A DNA stretch of 54,073 nucleotides from Acephala macrosclerotiorum (lineage: Eukaryota; Ascomycota; Leotiomycetes; Helotiales; Mollisiaceae): the NCBI GenBank assembly GCA_014904845.1, contig MU119533.1:1-54073 (forward strand), given 5' to 3'. Both the position numbers and the translations under genes were made by a program. The stretch's first letter is position 1. Every line of letters begins with the position of its first letter. Below are positions 14,323 through 25,632 of this stretch, piece after piece. The notes beneath the pieces were generated by a model. It ran no database searches, was not told the DNA's origin, and worked only from the letters and a program-made list of their open reading frames with translations.

Positions 14323-14504
14323 ATTATAATATATTTATTTTTTATTTTATATATTAAATATTAAAATATAAAAATTTTGAAAATTAAATCAAATTTTAAT
14401 ATTTTTATTAAAATAAAAAATTATTAATTATTAAATTATATAATTACGAATTAATTATTATATTATAATTTAAATTTTTTTTTTTAATTTAAAAATTAAT
14501 ATTA

Positions 14505-15060
14505 ATTTTTTAAACGAAAAATATTAAAATTTTTAATTATATATATATATATATTTAATATTTTTTTAATTTTAATTAATTATTAAATACGTTATTTTTT
14601 TATAAATAATATTTTTTTATATATTAATTATTTTATTAAATTTAAATTTTTAAAAATAATTTTAAATTAATAAATAAAAATTTAATAAAATAAAACGTAT
14701 ATTAAAAATTTTTAAAATTAAAATTATTAAAAAAAAAATTCGAATTTTTAATCGAATTAATATTTAAAATTATATTAATATATTTTAATTTTTATAATAA
14801 TATATATTTGATATATATTTAATAAAATTAATTAAAATTATTAAAATAAAATTTTATAATATAAAAAATTTTATATATAAAATTTTAAATAATTTAAATT
14901 TAAATTTTTTATATATTATATATTTATAAATTTTAAAATATTTAATTATTTAAAATTCGTTTAAAAAATTTAAAAAATTTAAAACGTTTAAAAAAATAAA
15001 TTTAATAAATTTAATAAATAACGTTTTAAATTAAAATTAATTAAATAAAAAAATATATAA
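14505..15060 (+). repeat. Dispersed AT-rich repeat, copy 1
   Basis: It matches 43,380-44,040 in the same orientation. The clearest blocks are 14,820-14,900 against 43,751-43,830 and the region around aacgttttaaattaaaatt at about 15,021. Its identity is unknown; it is probably a fragment of a further transposon family. Confidence 0.6.
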
Positions 15061-16990
15061 AAATAATAATTATATACAATTATAAAATAAAATAAAAATA
15101 ATTATATTTTATAAAATTAAATATTTATTAAAATAATAAATTATATTTTAATTTTAAATATAATTAATATTTAATAAATTTTAAAAATAAATTTATTATA
15201 TTTTTAATAATAATTATCAAATTATTAATATATATATAATAATTTTATTTATTATTATATTTATAAATAAAAATCTTTTAAAAATCTTTTAATCGATTTT
15301 AAAAATAAAAATAAAAATATTACAAATTATATATTAAAATGTATTAATATTATTAAAAAAATAATTATATATTAATATTTAAAATTTAATTAATAAATTT
15401 TATATATATATTAAATATATATTTATATTATTTTTAATTTATATTTAAATATTAAAAAATATTATATTTATTTTTATAAATAAATTTATTATTTATTTAA
15501 AATATATTTTTTATATTTTAATATTTTTATTATTATAATTTCTTTAAATATTAATATATATTAAATATATATTTTTAATTATTATAAAAAAAATTTTTAT
15601 TATAATTTTAAATAAAATAAAAAAACGAAAAAAATAAATATAATATAATATTTTATTTTATAAAATTTTAAAATAATAAAATACATTTTAATAATTTTAA
15701 ATTTTATTAAATATAATAATATGTTTTTTATTTCGTAAAACGATATAATTATACGTGTAAAATATATTTTATATAAAAATAATATATATTTAATTTATAA
15801 TTAATTTATAAAATTATATTAAATAAACTTTTAAATAAATTAAAAATATCGTTTTATAAAAATAATAAAAAAATTTATTTTTATTATTATTAAATTAAAA
15901 TTATTTTATAAATAATATTTATTAATAATTTATTAATTTTAATTTGAATTGTTTTTTAAATTTAAAATTTAATAATATAAAAAAATTCGAGTTTAATTAT
16001 TATAAATATAATAATAAAAAAATTTTAAATTTTAAAAATATAAAAACGTAATATAAATTAATATATTTTTTTATATAAAATAATTTAAAATGTAAATTAA
16101 TTATAAATTAAATATATATTTTATATTAATTAAAAATAAATAAAATATTATATATAAATATCGATATTTTTTTTAAATTAAATTTTATTAAATTTTAATT
16201 ATATTATAATTAAATTATATATATATTAAATATATATTTAATATATATTAATTTATTTTTAATATTTTTTTAAAAAATATTATAAAATTAATTTTATTAC
16301 TATATAAATTAAATATATATTAAACGTATATAATTTTAATATTCAAATTTTAATAAATTACGAATATTATATTAATTATTTATAATAATAAAATGTTTAA
16401 TAATATTATATATAAACGAAATATAATATATTTTTTATTAACGATTTAAATCGTTTTAATAATATTAATTATATTAAAATTAAAAATTATATATAAATAA
16501 AAATATATAAACAAATATTAATATAATTATTATAAATACAACGAAATTTTTATATATAATCAAAAAAAAAATTTAAAAAAATTTAATTATATATTTAATT
16601 AATATTTATATTAATATTATAATTATTAAATATATTAAATATATATTTATTATAAATCGAAAATTTATATTAATATATTAATATTAATAATATTAAAATC
16701 AAAAAAAATTAAAAAAAAATTTAATATATATTTAATATTATTTTAATTTTAATACAAATTATTATTTTAAATCGATATAATTCGAATTATTATTTAAAAT
16801 AAATTTTAATTTAAATTATAAACATATATCGTAATAATATTCGTACGTAAACGAATTAATTATATTTAATATAATAAGATTATTAAAATTAACGCAAATA
16901 AAAAATATAATAATTAAAAAAATTTACGATAATAAAAACGAAAAAAATAAATAAAAATCGAATATTTAAAAAAAAAAAGATATTTTTTAA
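15061..16990. other. AT-rich degraded sequence, no gene seen
   Basis: Almost pure A/T with scattered CpG. No recognisable repeat border or coding frame. The transition to normal base composition is abrupt at about 17,000-17,020. Confidence 0.6.
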
Positions 16991-17009
16991 TAAAAAGAAT
17001 TAATATATA

Positions 17010-17368
17010 TTAAAACGAAGAACTGCTTACGCTAATGCAAGTTAAACAGCTTTAAATAAGTGATCAGGCGATTATTAAGATCGATCGATTAGCGAAAGAT
17101 CGGTATATTGCTGAGCTTTTTAGTAATATTGTTCGGTTGTACCTCGAGTGCTTCCCTGTTCGCCAACGAATTGTTCTGCTCAGCCAAGTTGTTGATGTCC
17201 TGCACTTAGGACCTGCACTTAGATCATACTTGTGAGGTTGTGTTGGGGTACCGTGACACTTGGAGTTTAACTCAAAATTCATTTATGTCAAATGCTCTAT
17301 CATCGATGGCAAGCTCTCTTGGAAGGTGATATAATATAATTGCCTCTGATCCCCGCTAGGGGGCCGAT
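17010..17368. other. 3' flank of P450-1, no gene seen
   Basis: GC-balanced sequence downstream of the P450-1 stop codon. Short frames are present on both strands but none resembles a known protein. It presumably holds the 3' untranslated region of P450-1. Confidence 0.6.
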
Positions 17369-19305
17369 CTACTCTTCCCTTCTGATGATCCTTACGTTGA
17401 AATTTTTCTGAAAGAAAATCCCAAAACACTGGCTGTCCCATGGTCTTTGGTTGTTGATGCATTGTATATCGTACCTCCGAAACAGCTGTGTTGCCATTAG
17501 GCATGATATGATTGCGGCGCTGCGAGAAAGACTTACCTCAACGAACACTTTGTTCAAGTTCATCATGGCGATTGGAATACCCAAACACCGTGTCAGTCCA
17601 TATCCAAATATGAGTTCATAAACCTTTCCCATTTCTGCGAGTCGCTGTCCGCCATCACTGTAGTTCTCTGGTAGCCAGCGCTCTGGTCTGAAAACTTGCG
17701 GGTCGTCACCAAATACAGGATGCAATTGCAGGCCCCAAGCATTGAACCCGACAAATACACCACCAGGTATCGAGCGACCATCAGCAAGCTTAATGCCTCC
17801 AGGTGGTGATTCGCGTTCGCGCAGCTGGGTAATTGGTGGGAATCGTCGCAACCCTTCGCGGATGACAGCTTGTAAAAATGGCATTTGTAATGCTTCTGAA
17901 TTCTTGACTGGTGATGAGAGAAGTCCTTTCTCGTGGGCAGCATCGATCTCTTGCTGCAGGCGATGGTACACGGTTGGCGTTGAAATAATTGCCAACAAAG
18001 TAGCTCGCATTGCCGTCGCAGTCGTATCGGAACCAGCAACTCTGCTCATCTTCATCAGTACAGGTTCTCTCCAGGGTAGAATATGATGACGGATATATAC
18101 AGTGTAATCGAAATTTCCATTTCAGCTTGTTCTGGCGTTAATCCTCGCTTCATGAAAGACCCGAGCATATCTGGCTTCTGATTATCCGGGGTATCAAGTC
18201 GATCGATGATGACTTCGCGAGACAACTTTTGGCACTCATCTGTTAGAGAAACGCTCATCTCGTCTTCATGGATGTGGGAGTTCAGAACAAACCTTCATGA
18301 TTTTACCTATTCCTGATTTGTCTCTTGAGGATGGCACCACCAACCTCCGTAACAGGGGTAGAGCCGCAACAAATCTGAGGACATTGTTCAAAACGAGGAT
18401 GACCGTGAAGTGCTGAGCGATTGGCAGTTGCGTCTGAATTGTGGCGATGAAATCGAACTTATCGGTGTCTGAATTGACGAAGCCCATTGGCTTACCGAAG
18501 CAAAGATGGGTTATTGTATCAATCGTCAAGAACTGCAATCGGCGAGCAATATCCAAGGGAATGGTCATTCCCGGTTGAGAAATCCATCGCTGCTCGATAG
18601 ATTCGATGAATTCATTGATCCGCTCATCAACAGCAGCCTCGAGACCTTGAATATCTTTTCCAGCATAGCCAGCTGACATTCGATGGCGCATCTGGTTGTG
18701 CCGGCGTTGATCTCTTTCGGAGACTGAATTTGATTGCATTAATTAATTTTCTTTCTTGGGACTGATACTCATTCAATAAACATACCAATATTGGGAACGC
18801 GAGGGTCAATCCTAATTGCGTCGAACCAAGGTGCTCGACACCATTTGGAGCCAACAGCGAGAATCTGTCTGGAAAGTTCTGGATCACTGGTGACAAGATG
18901 GTTGGGACCAATTCTGGCTACTGAACCGTATTTTTCGTTAACGTCAACGAAGACCTGGGCAGAGCGTCCGGAGGCAATGGTCCTACATATCCATAGGCGG
19001 GTATATGCTGCCCATGACGGACCTGCAAAGTCACTGAGATGGCATTTGGCGGCCAAAATTCTGCGCATGGCCTGAAACAATAGCCATGTAAAAAGAAAGA
19101 TAACAGCAGCTTCCTTAGTACTGACACGGACATTTTGAAGTCTTCTGAGTCGACCTTGCCAGACCTCAGACAAGGGTGCTGATATCGAAGAACTGGTCTC
19201 CCAAAGAAACTCGCTACATGAAGGCATGACGAGGTTGCGAAGGTAAAGCGTCTCTGACATAGATGCCCATTGGGACTGCTGGTCTGGGTGGCTCAAGTTC
19301 GCCAT
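17369..19305 (-). CDS. Cytochrome P450 monooxygenase (pisatin demethylase / benzoate 4-monooxygenase-like), P450-1
   Basis: Haem-thiolate monooxygenase, probably anchored in the ER membrane and acting as a tailoring enzyme on an unknown substrate. My model has five exons: 19305-18786, 18723-18307, 18239-18101, 18041-17537 and 17485-17369. The introns are 62, 67, 59 and 51 nt, all GT-AG, and the sum is 1,698 nt in frame (565 aa). The last intron is free of stops and a multiple of three, so it could be misread as coding. Motifs: I-helix AGSDTT (about 361-366), ExxR EGLR (421-424), PERW (478-481) and haem loop FGYGLTRCLG with Cys about 511. Relatives, as I recall them, have FGYGRYQCLGK here, so the Leu-Thr-Arg and the Ile after the Gly are slightly unusual. 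The start is uncertain: Met codons at 19401 and 19260 are in frame, and the hydrophobic stretch AVIFLFTWLLF could instead be the pyrimidine tract of an extra 5' intron ending tttcag. Divergent from the neighbouring enoyl reductase. Confidence 0.88.
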
Positions 19306-19608
19306 GGAGAAACACTTAAAGTAAGTCAAAGCTGTAAAAGAAGAGCACAATTTCGGATTTCGAAGTAAGCTCCGAACTGAGATGATATGAACTGCTGGCA
19401 AGTATTTGAAGACTAAAAAATAATAGTGAGGAGCTGCTGAGCCCTCCTCGGTAGAGCATCATGAATCTCTGAGTTCTTCGGGCCACCACTGCCCCACCAC
19501 AGTCTTGTTTTCCACGTTCATTCCAAGTGTCGCACCTTCACCATGTTCAATTGGTCTCTTTTGGACCGATTTCCATTCCTGGGCCGTCACACTCAGCATC
19601 GAGAAGCA
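19306..19608. promoter_or_regulatory. Divergent promoter region between P450-1 and enoyl reductase
   Basis: About 300 bp separate the two chosen start codons, which point away from each other, so both promoters must lie here, possibly shared. I see no convincing TATA box or Zn2Cys6 palindrome. If the upstream in-frame ATG at 19543 or 19401 is used, the region shrinks accordingly. Confidence 0.55.
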
Positions 19609-21558
19609 ATGAACTCCTTATCAGTCATTCCCAAAACTCAATGCGTCCTCCTCTTGCACGGCCCAAGACAGCCATACAAGTTGACCAATAGTCACCCAGT
19701 TCCCGAGGTAGTAGACTTTGAAATTCTTGTGCGTACACGTGCCATTGGTCTGAATCCCATTGACTGGAAAGCGCCGTAAGTTTACTTGCGGTCCTGTTCT
19801 CGGGGCCCGGGCGTACACTACCGACAAAACACTTATTCTTTAACTTTAATCCTTATTTTTCGCTACTTTAATCCTTATGCCTTATGCTTTAAACCTTATA
19901 CTTTATACTTTACGCTCAATAACTTAAGGGATATATTTTTCTGGTCCGAAATAATTAATTAAAATATATTTAACTCGATTAATATTAACGTCGCAAAAAT
20001 ATAAATAACGCTATTAAATTCTACATTAAAAAGTACTATTAGAAGCATGTTAAACAAGTCCTTTTTAGTGGTGCGGTAAAGGTGGAGAAGAGTGAGATCG
20101 GTCGCAAAGTGAAGTTGTCTAAAAATCGAAACAGTTAAATAATTATCTTTTTTCTTTCTTCCGCGGGCCCTAGGCGCCCTTTCTTTAAATTAGTAAAAAG
20201 AGCCTTTTTAATTAATTATAAGAGTTTAAGCAAAATATAAATAATTATTCTATAAATTGAAGACATTAAATAAATAGCATTAAAAACTTGAAAACATGAA
20301 AACATGAAAACATGAAAAACAAAATTGAATATAACGAATAAGGGATAAGTTTAAGGAATAAGTGTTTTGTTGGTAGTGGAGACCTGGGCCTCGGTACCTG
20401 TGCAACATTGGCTTATTCTTCGTCCTAGAGACTTCAACATAGCTATACCCGAGCTCCCTTACATATCAGGCAGGGAGCTTGCCGGAGAAGTTGTTTATGC
20501 TGGCAGCAAGTCTGGCCGTTTCAAGATTGGCGAAAACGTGAGTGGATATAGAGACATTTCTATTATCGGCTGACTAGGGACAGGTTATTGTTATCTCTAC
20601 AGACTATCGAGACATCAGAAAAGCTGCGTACCAAGAGTTTGTCGTCTGCTCCGAGTTCAATGCTGTCAAAATGCCCCCACCTCTTCCGTTCGAGGCAGGT
20701 GCTGCCCTCGGTGTTGAATTTGTGACTGCAGCTTTAGCTTTGGGTGTATGCATGGGAGTCAACTTTTCCCACATCCTTGATGGACCCGATTTTAGCAAGT
20801 TAGTAGGAGCAAATACGCAATCACTTCCCGAGGATATACGTCAGGAGTGCATTGATGCCCGCAATGCGTCCACAAGTTTGAGAAGTGGAGAGTGGCTGGT
20901 CATTTGGGGTGGTATGTCTCAAGCCTTGACCTCTTTGGTTCATGAGTTCTCGTCTGATCATCTGAACACAGGCTCCTCAACTTCGGCAAATATGACAACA
21001 CAGTTGGCGAAGCTCGCGGGACTGAGAGTAGCCCTGGTAGTGGACATCGCCAAGCACGGCCTCCGTCTCTCCAACCACAAGACAATTCGGCCAGACTTGG
21101 TGGTCGACAGTCACGACTCTGAAAGAGCTGTCCATATACTACTAGCTAATTGTGGACATGCAGTGCGTCTCGGTCTCGACACCTCCGGAAGCAGAACTGC
21201 CTCGAGCTTGCTTCAAGCACTTGGATCTATCAATACAAATGAGTCATCTAGCACAACGAGCGGCTTAGCTCATGGCCCTATCCACCTTGTCTGTCTGGCA
21301 GGTGTACCGAAACAGCCCCAACCTTGGAATACTACATTCCACGTAGTCCCTATGAAGCTGTTTCATGAAGTACCCAAGATTGGAGAAGCCATGGTTCTGT
21401 GGTTAGAGCGGCTACTCCGGGCTAACATGATTACTCCACCAGAAATCTTTGGCATTGAAGATGGTATGGAGAATGTGAACAAGGGTCTGGACAGAATGAG
21501 AAGGTGGGAAGTGAGTGGGGGGAAACTGGTTGTCAGAATTGCTCAGCATCATAGCTGA
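19609..21558 (+). CDS. Zinc-binding-dehydrogenase-like MDR oxidoreductase (toxD / trans-enoyl reductase type)
   Basis: Medium-chain reductase family protein. Relatives reduce enoyl intermediates in trans for highly reducing polyketide synthases or act as NADPH quinone-type reductases; the substrate here is unknown. Exons are 19609-19775, 20429-20537, 20584-20911 and 20972-21558, with introns of 653, 46 and 60 nt. The total is 1,191 nt (396 aa), a normal family length. The N-terminal GroES-like part has HGPRQPYKLT, GLNPIDWKAP joined to DFNIAIPELPYISGRELAGE, then STDYRDIRKAAYQEFVV. The nucleotide-binding fold starts at IWGGSSTSANMTTQLAKLAG, about 199-218. The catalytic-zinc ligands of true alcohol dehydrogenases are not apparent, as usual in this subfamily. 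Intron 1 is swollen by a transposon-like insertion. The ATG at 19609 is chosen because family proteins start close to the IPKTQ motif; an in-frame ATG at 19543 adds 22 residues. Confidence 0.87.
19798..20396. mobile_element. 599-bp TIR element (MITE-like) inside intron 1 of the reductase gene
   Basis: The ends form a roughly 45-bp imperfect terminal inverted repeat. The inner part (CACTACCGACAAAACACTT at 19,816) matches the reverse complement of 20,360-20,378 with one transition, and the outer GGGGCCCGGGC block matches GAGGCCCAGGT. The 5-bp sequence cctgt sits directly outside both ends (19793-19797 and 20397-20401) at exactly symmetrical positions. Subterminal CTTAT/ATAAG motifs recur on both sides, and the interior has three gaaaacat units at about 20,289-20,319. 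No transposase is encoded, so it would be non-autonomous. The superfamily is unassigned; the 5-bp duplication does not fit the common fungal Tc1/mariner type. Confidence 0.82.
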
Positions 21559-22569
21559 AGATTTCCAAGCTTACTGTACGTACCCACCACCAGCTACTCC
21601 TTGATAGGAGGCTCTTGAAAAATAATGCATGCGTACGACACTGCATCCTGCCAATTGCAAGTGAGGGGATTCGACATTTACCAACAACGTAGTGATGCAA
21701 GCGTATGGTATCATAGTTTGCAGAGTAAGCGGATCCAACATCTGCCCCCGAGGTGCCAATAGCGGTTTGATGGGGTTGTCAACATGCAAGCGTACAATTC
21801 CACATCCATTCCTTGCCAAGTGATGGCCCATTTGGGGACCAACAAGTTCCTACTAGAGTCGCGATAGCGGATGGAAGGAGCTTCTATATCATACCCATGT
21901 ACCTAGGCATACATGCGGTGCCGCCAATTGTTGAGATTGTTGGATTTTTCCTTCATATTCTTTTTGCGGGAGGTCAAATGTTGTTGGGTGTATCGAAAAC
22001 GGGAGCTAGTCTACCTAACGAGCCTGGGATCATAAGTCTGTGTTTTACAGGGCTCTTCGGGCCTTCTCGCTAATAAATGAGCGCTAAAACTAAATTTCGA
22101 TTTTTAACCACGAAAATAAATTAACTCAAATTTGCTTTATAAACTTACTATAGCTTTTTATAAATATCGTAATATAAATTCAAATAATTCTGATTTGTGC
22201 GTATTTTATACTTTTAAAGTAAAGTCGTCGAGTTTAGTTTTCGTCGCTTAAAAATGCCCCGAAAAATGCCCGTAACTCGATAGAAAACGCCGCACGTTGG
22301 CGCCTGCGCCGCTGCAGCCCGCCCCACGCGCCAATGCAGCCCCACACACCAATGCTCACTTACTGCGAGCTATATGCCCTACCCTGTGACTTGAGGTTAG
22401 ACTACATTGCTTCGGATGTTCCGAACGAGTGCTTCATTGGAGAAGCACTCCTCTATTATGCGATCCACTCGTGCTGCAGAACGTAGGCACCCTACTGCGA
22501 TTGGCAACTAGTGTCAACCTTTGGAGTCTCTCCCCTGCTATTCCCGGCGTTTCGGCAATACGAATACGC
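21559..22569. other. Intergenic region, no gene seen
   Basis: GC-balanced at both ends with a moderately AT-rich part at about 22,080-22,250. Short frames occur on both strands but none resembles a known family or shows splice-linked extension. A GC-rich patch at 22,280-22,340 (gcgcctgcgccgctgcagc) stands out but is unexplained. Confidence 0.5.
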
Positions 22570-22575
22570 ATCTGG

Positions 22576-23338
22576 TATAGCAAGCCATATGGTCGAGGTG
22601 CGTTACTCTACTAAAATCGCAAAATCGCAAAATCGCAAAATATAATTATAATTATAATTTCTTTGATAATAACGTTGATATAAAATTAAAATAAATAAAA
22701 AATATATTAAAAAATAAATTTAATATAAATTTTTTATATATAATTTTAAAATCTTTATAAAAAATATAATAATAATAATTTTAATAATAAGTTTTTATAT
22801 TAAAAAATAAATAATTATTTTAATTACGATTATTAAAAAAAATAAAATTAATATTACGAATATTATTAAAAATAAAACTTTTGAAAAAAAGTAAAATTAA
22901 ATATATTATATATTAAATAAAAATTTAAAAAAAATATATATATATATATAATAAAATTAATTTTAAATTCGAATTTATTATAAAATAATAAAATTATAAT
23001 AATTTATATCGATTTTTCAAGTTTTTAATTATTATTTTTTTATTAATTATTTTTTTATTTAATTAGTAATATTTTTTATTAAAAGAAAAAAAGAAAAAAA
23101 GAAATTAAAAGTAAATTTATTATATGATTATACAATTTTCTATTTTTCGAACTCAAATATATCGCTATTTTAAAAATTAAAAATAATACTATTAAAAATA
23201 TTACGATTACTTTTTTTTTCGGCATATATTAATAGATATAAAAAGTGTTATTGTAATGCAATCGCAGTAATGTACTATATTATAGTTTTTTTTGCGATTT
23301 TGGTAGGGTGACGCACCTCGACCATATAGCTTGCTATA
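22576..23338. mobile_element. 763-bp TIR element with RIP-degraded interior
   Basis: The terminal inverted repeat is about 49 bp: tatagcaagccatatggtc at the left end against the reverse complement of 23,290-23,338, differing at four positions that are all C/T transitions. The 6-bp sequence atctgg flanks both ends (22570-22575 and 23339-23344), consistent with a target duplication. The interior (about 22,640-23,280) is almost pure A/T with no reading frame, so it has been through RIP while the ends largely escaped. Just inside the left end lie three aaatcgc units. It is non-autonomous or destroyed, and the superfamily is unassigned. Confidence 0.85.
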
Positions 23339-23344
23339 ATCTGG

Positions 23345-23809
23345 ATCACTGGGTGGAGTGGAGGAGGTGTTACCAACATTCAGATGAAGCCAGTGCCCGT
23401 CACTCTCCGAGATTGTATGGGTGTTGCATCCAAGAAAGATGACTATCATCAACGAGCCAATCGACCCGAGTCCTAGGCACTCCAAGCAATGTTGTGGAGT
23501 CGACCTTGGTCTGGTTGGTGGCAACAATGCCATATCAAACTTCTGCTGATTTGTTTTCTTTGTACCCACGCTCTGGATATTGAACGCGCGCTGTGCATGT
23601 TCGGTAGTCTGACTTCAATACAACCATCTCTTCTCCATTTCGAAAAGATCGCTCCAAGACCAGAACATCTTCTTGTCCTAACAGACCGGATCGGATCTCA
23701 TTATGACAGCATCAAACACAACAATGTCAACCTTGTTAGACCTCACCCTTCTTGTTCAAAAGTCTCTGTGAAATTACTGATATCATTCAGGACATCCAGA
23801 ATACTCTCT
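23345..23809 (+). promoter_or_regulatory. Upstream region of P450-2
   Basis: GC-balanced sequence between the TIR element and the P450-2 start codon. The frame of P450-2 stays open upstream to about 23,489, but the extension lacks P450 character and the membrane anchor follows the downstream Met. The promoter and 5' untranslated region are therefore assumed to lie here. No specific site is convincing. Confidence 0.5.
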
Positions 23810-25632
23810 ATGAGCAAGACCACAGCTCTCGTTGACAGATGGGCTGTTCTGCCAGCCCTACCCGCGAGCTTCTACGTTTTAATCGTGACAGCCGTGCTTC
23901 TCGTCTTTCGCCATCGAAGCGCTTTCCTGCAACCACCAGTTCCTGGCAACGCCCCCAGGCCTTGGAAGGCATACAACTGGCCTTTGTTAGGGTCTGCAAT
24001 GCATTTCTATGGGCGAAGAAGGGATATGCTTGAAGAAGGACGAGACATTGTATCCAACGGAAACTTCAGTTTCTTCGTCGGGAGGAAGCACATCATAAAT
24101 CTTGGAGGTTTAAATGGAAGAAAGACTTTCTACGAGAGCAAAGGCCTTAACTTTGCAGAAGGGTATGTCTGACCTCCCTCGTGGACTCTTGTTTCTTTGA
24201 TCTTGTTGGGTCATAATCTCACGTGTATATAGCTTTGTGGAGCTACTCGCTGGTATGCCTTCGGCTAGCGAAGGGCAAGAAGACAATTGGGCACGTTACT
24301 TCAACAAAGTGCTCTTTACATTGACATGTACAGAAAATCTCACGAAGAACCTGGCTGTGATGGCTGCTGATGCTCGCGGTTTCTGTGAAGAGCTCGGCAA
24401 GAAATCCTCTTCGAAAGCAAGGTCAGTCTCAATCATTTCACGCTCCGCGCCACATCAACCGATTCTGATCTTCCTAGTTCTGAGTGGCAGGTCATGAACC
24501 CCTTTGAAAATATATATGAACTTGTTTACAAGCTTACCATGCGTATCGTCGGTGCAACCGAGATCGCCGAAAATCGTAAAATGCTGAAAAAGACCCTGTC
24601 AATCTTCGAAAAGTTTGAAAGTAATAACAGCACCGCGCGTATCATTTTCCCCTGGTTGACTACTCCGGCTTATGTTGTCCGACTGATACTTGGAGCATTG
24701 TTATACATGCATTTTGCACGATTGGTCAACAAGAGAAAGCAAAGTGGAAGAAGAGAAGAAGATGCTGTCCAGTATCTGCTTGATCAGGGAGCTGACAACG
24801 AGCTCATCATCAAGGTCAGTTCCTACTCGCTCCCCATGGGGATGAAAAATGTCCATGAAGCATACCGACAGCTCGCCAGTTTGAGACCAGTGCTCTGTGG
24901 GCTGGTCTGCTGAATACAGGTATCAATGCATCATGGATGCCTATATTCCTGGCACATTCCGAAGCGTGGAAAGCTATAGCGCGAGCGGAAGTCGACAGCG
25001 TAATCTCGCGACACAGGAAAAGTACCGAACAGTCTGCTGCTGATGTACTTGATACCCTCACACTTGAGGAGTGGGAGAACGAGTTTCCGGTCATCGACAT
25101 TTGCCTCCGCGAGTCAATTCGTATTGTAGTTCCAGGTTGTATGTTCAGGAAAAACACCAGCGGCAGCGACATCCCCATCGGTGACACCGGGGAAGTCATT
25201 CCTCACGGGAGTTTTGCATCCTATCTGCTTGATAATATGCACATGAACCCAGAAGTCTACCCAGATCCCCTTAAGTATGAACCTGGAAGGCATCTCGACG
25301 CTTCAGCACAGGGAAAGAAGGAACCACATCTCTTTCTGGGCTGGGGTACAGGCCGCCATCCTTGTAGTGAGTTACTCTTACACTTAGGTGTTTTCCCACA
25401 CCTTACTGGAATTGGCTGACCATCAATCTACAATGCAGTGGGCATGCGATTTGCCAAACTTGAGATGGCTCTTATCAACGCGTACTTTCTTGCAAGCTTT
25501 GATTTCGAGCCGTCAGATAGCTCTGGCAACCTGGACACGACTCCACCGCCGCCAGTGAACCGCAATGCGCACACAGTGCAGAAGTCGAAGGAGGCAGTTT
25601 ACATACGATACAAGGCTCGTGGATCTGCGTGA
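23810..25632 (+). CDS. Cytochrome P450 (CYP7/CYP8-like I-helix), P450-2
   Basis: Second membrane-anchored P450 of the island, with a hydrophobic segment at about residues 17-35 (ASFYVLIVTAVLLVF). Exons are 23810-24162, 24233-24421, 24478-24814, 24880-25366 and 25439-25632. The introns are 70, 56, 65 and 72 nt, the total is 1,560 nt in frame (519 aa), and every junction restores conserved sequence. ExxR is ESIR at 371-374. The haem loop is WGTGRHPCMG with Cys about 455, with Trp in place of the usual Phe. The I-helix reads LWAGLLNTGINASW (about 299-312), so the usual acid-threonine pair is Asn-Ala. This resembles CYP7/CYP8-type proteins more than ordinary monooxygenases, so the reaction could be an isomerisation, rearrangement or atypical oxidation. 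That is inference. Convergent with the methyltransferase, 334 bp apart. Confidence 0.87.

Noticed and set aside
17742..18086. 114-codon plus-strand frame opposite P450-1
   Set aside because: Antisense shadow of the conserved P450 exon 4.
18241..18306. Intron model gtttgt to cag (53 nt) in P450-1
   Set aside because: It breaks the reading frame; the donor gtaaaa at 18306 with the same acceptor keeps phase and aligns the following SREV motif at the expected spacing.
19816..20378. CACTA-superfamily assignment for the intron element because the inner repeat starts CACTA
   Set aside because: The inverted repeat continues 18 bp outward and the target duplication is 5 bp at the outer border, which does not fit the 2-3 bp expected for CACTA elements.
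25362..25438. Donor gtagtg at the haem loop of P450-2
   Set aside because: It would remove the haem cysteine; the donor gtgagt five bases later (25367) restores HPCMG and the frame.
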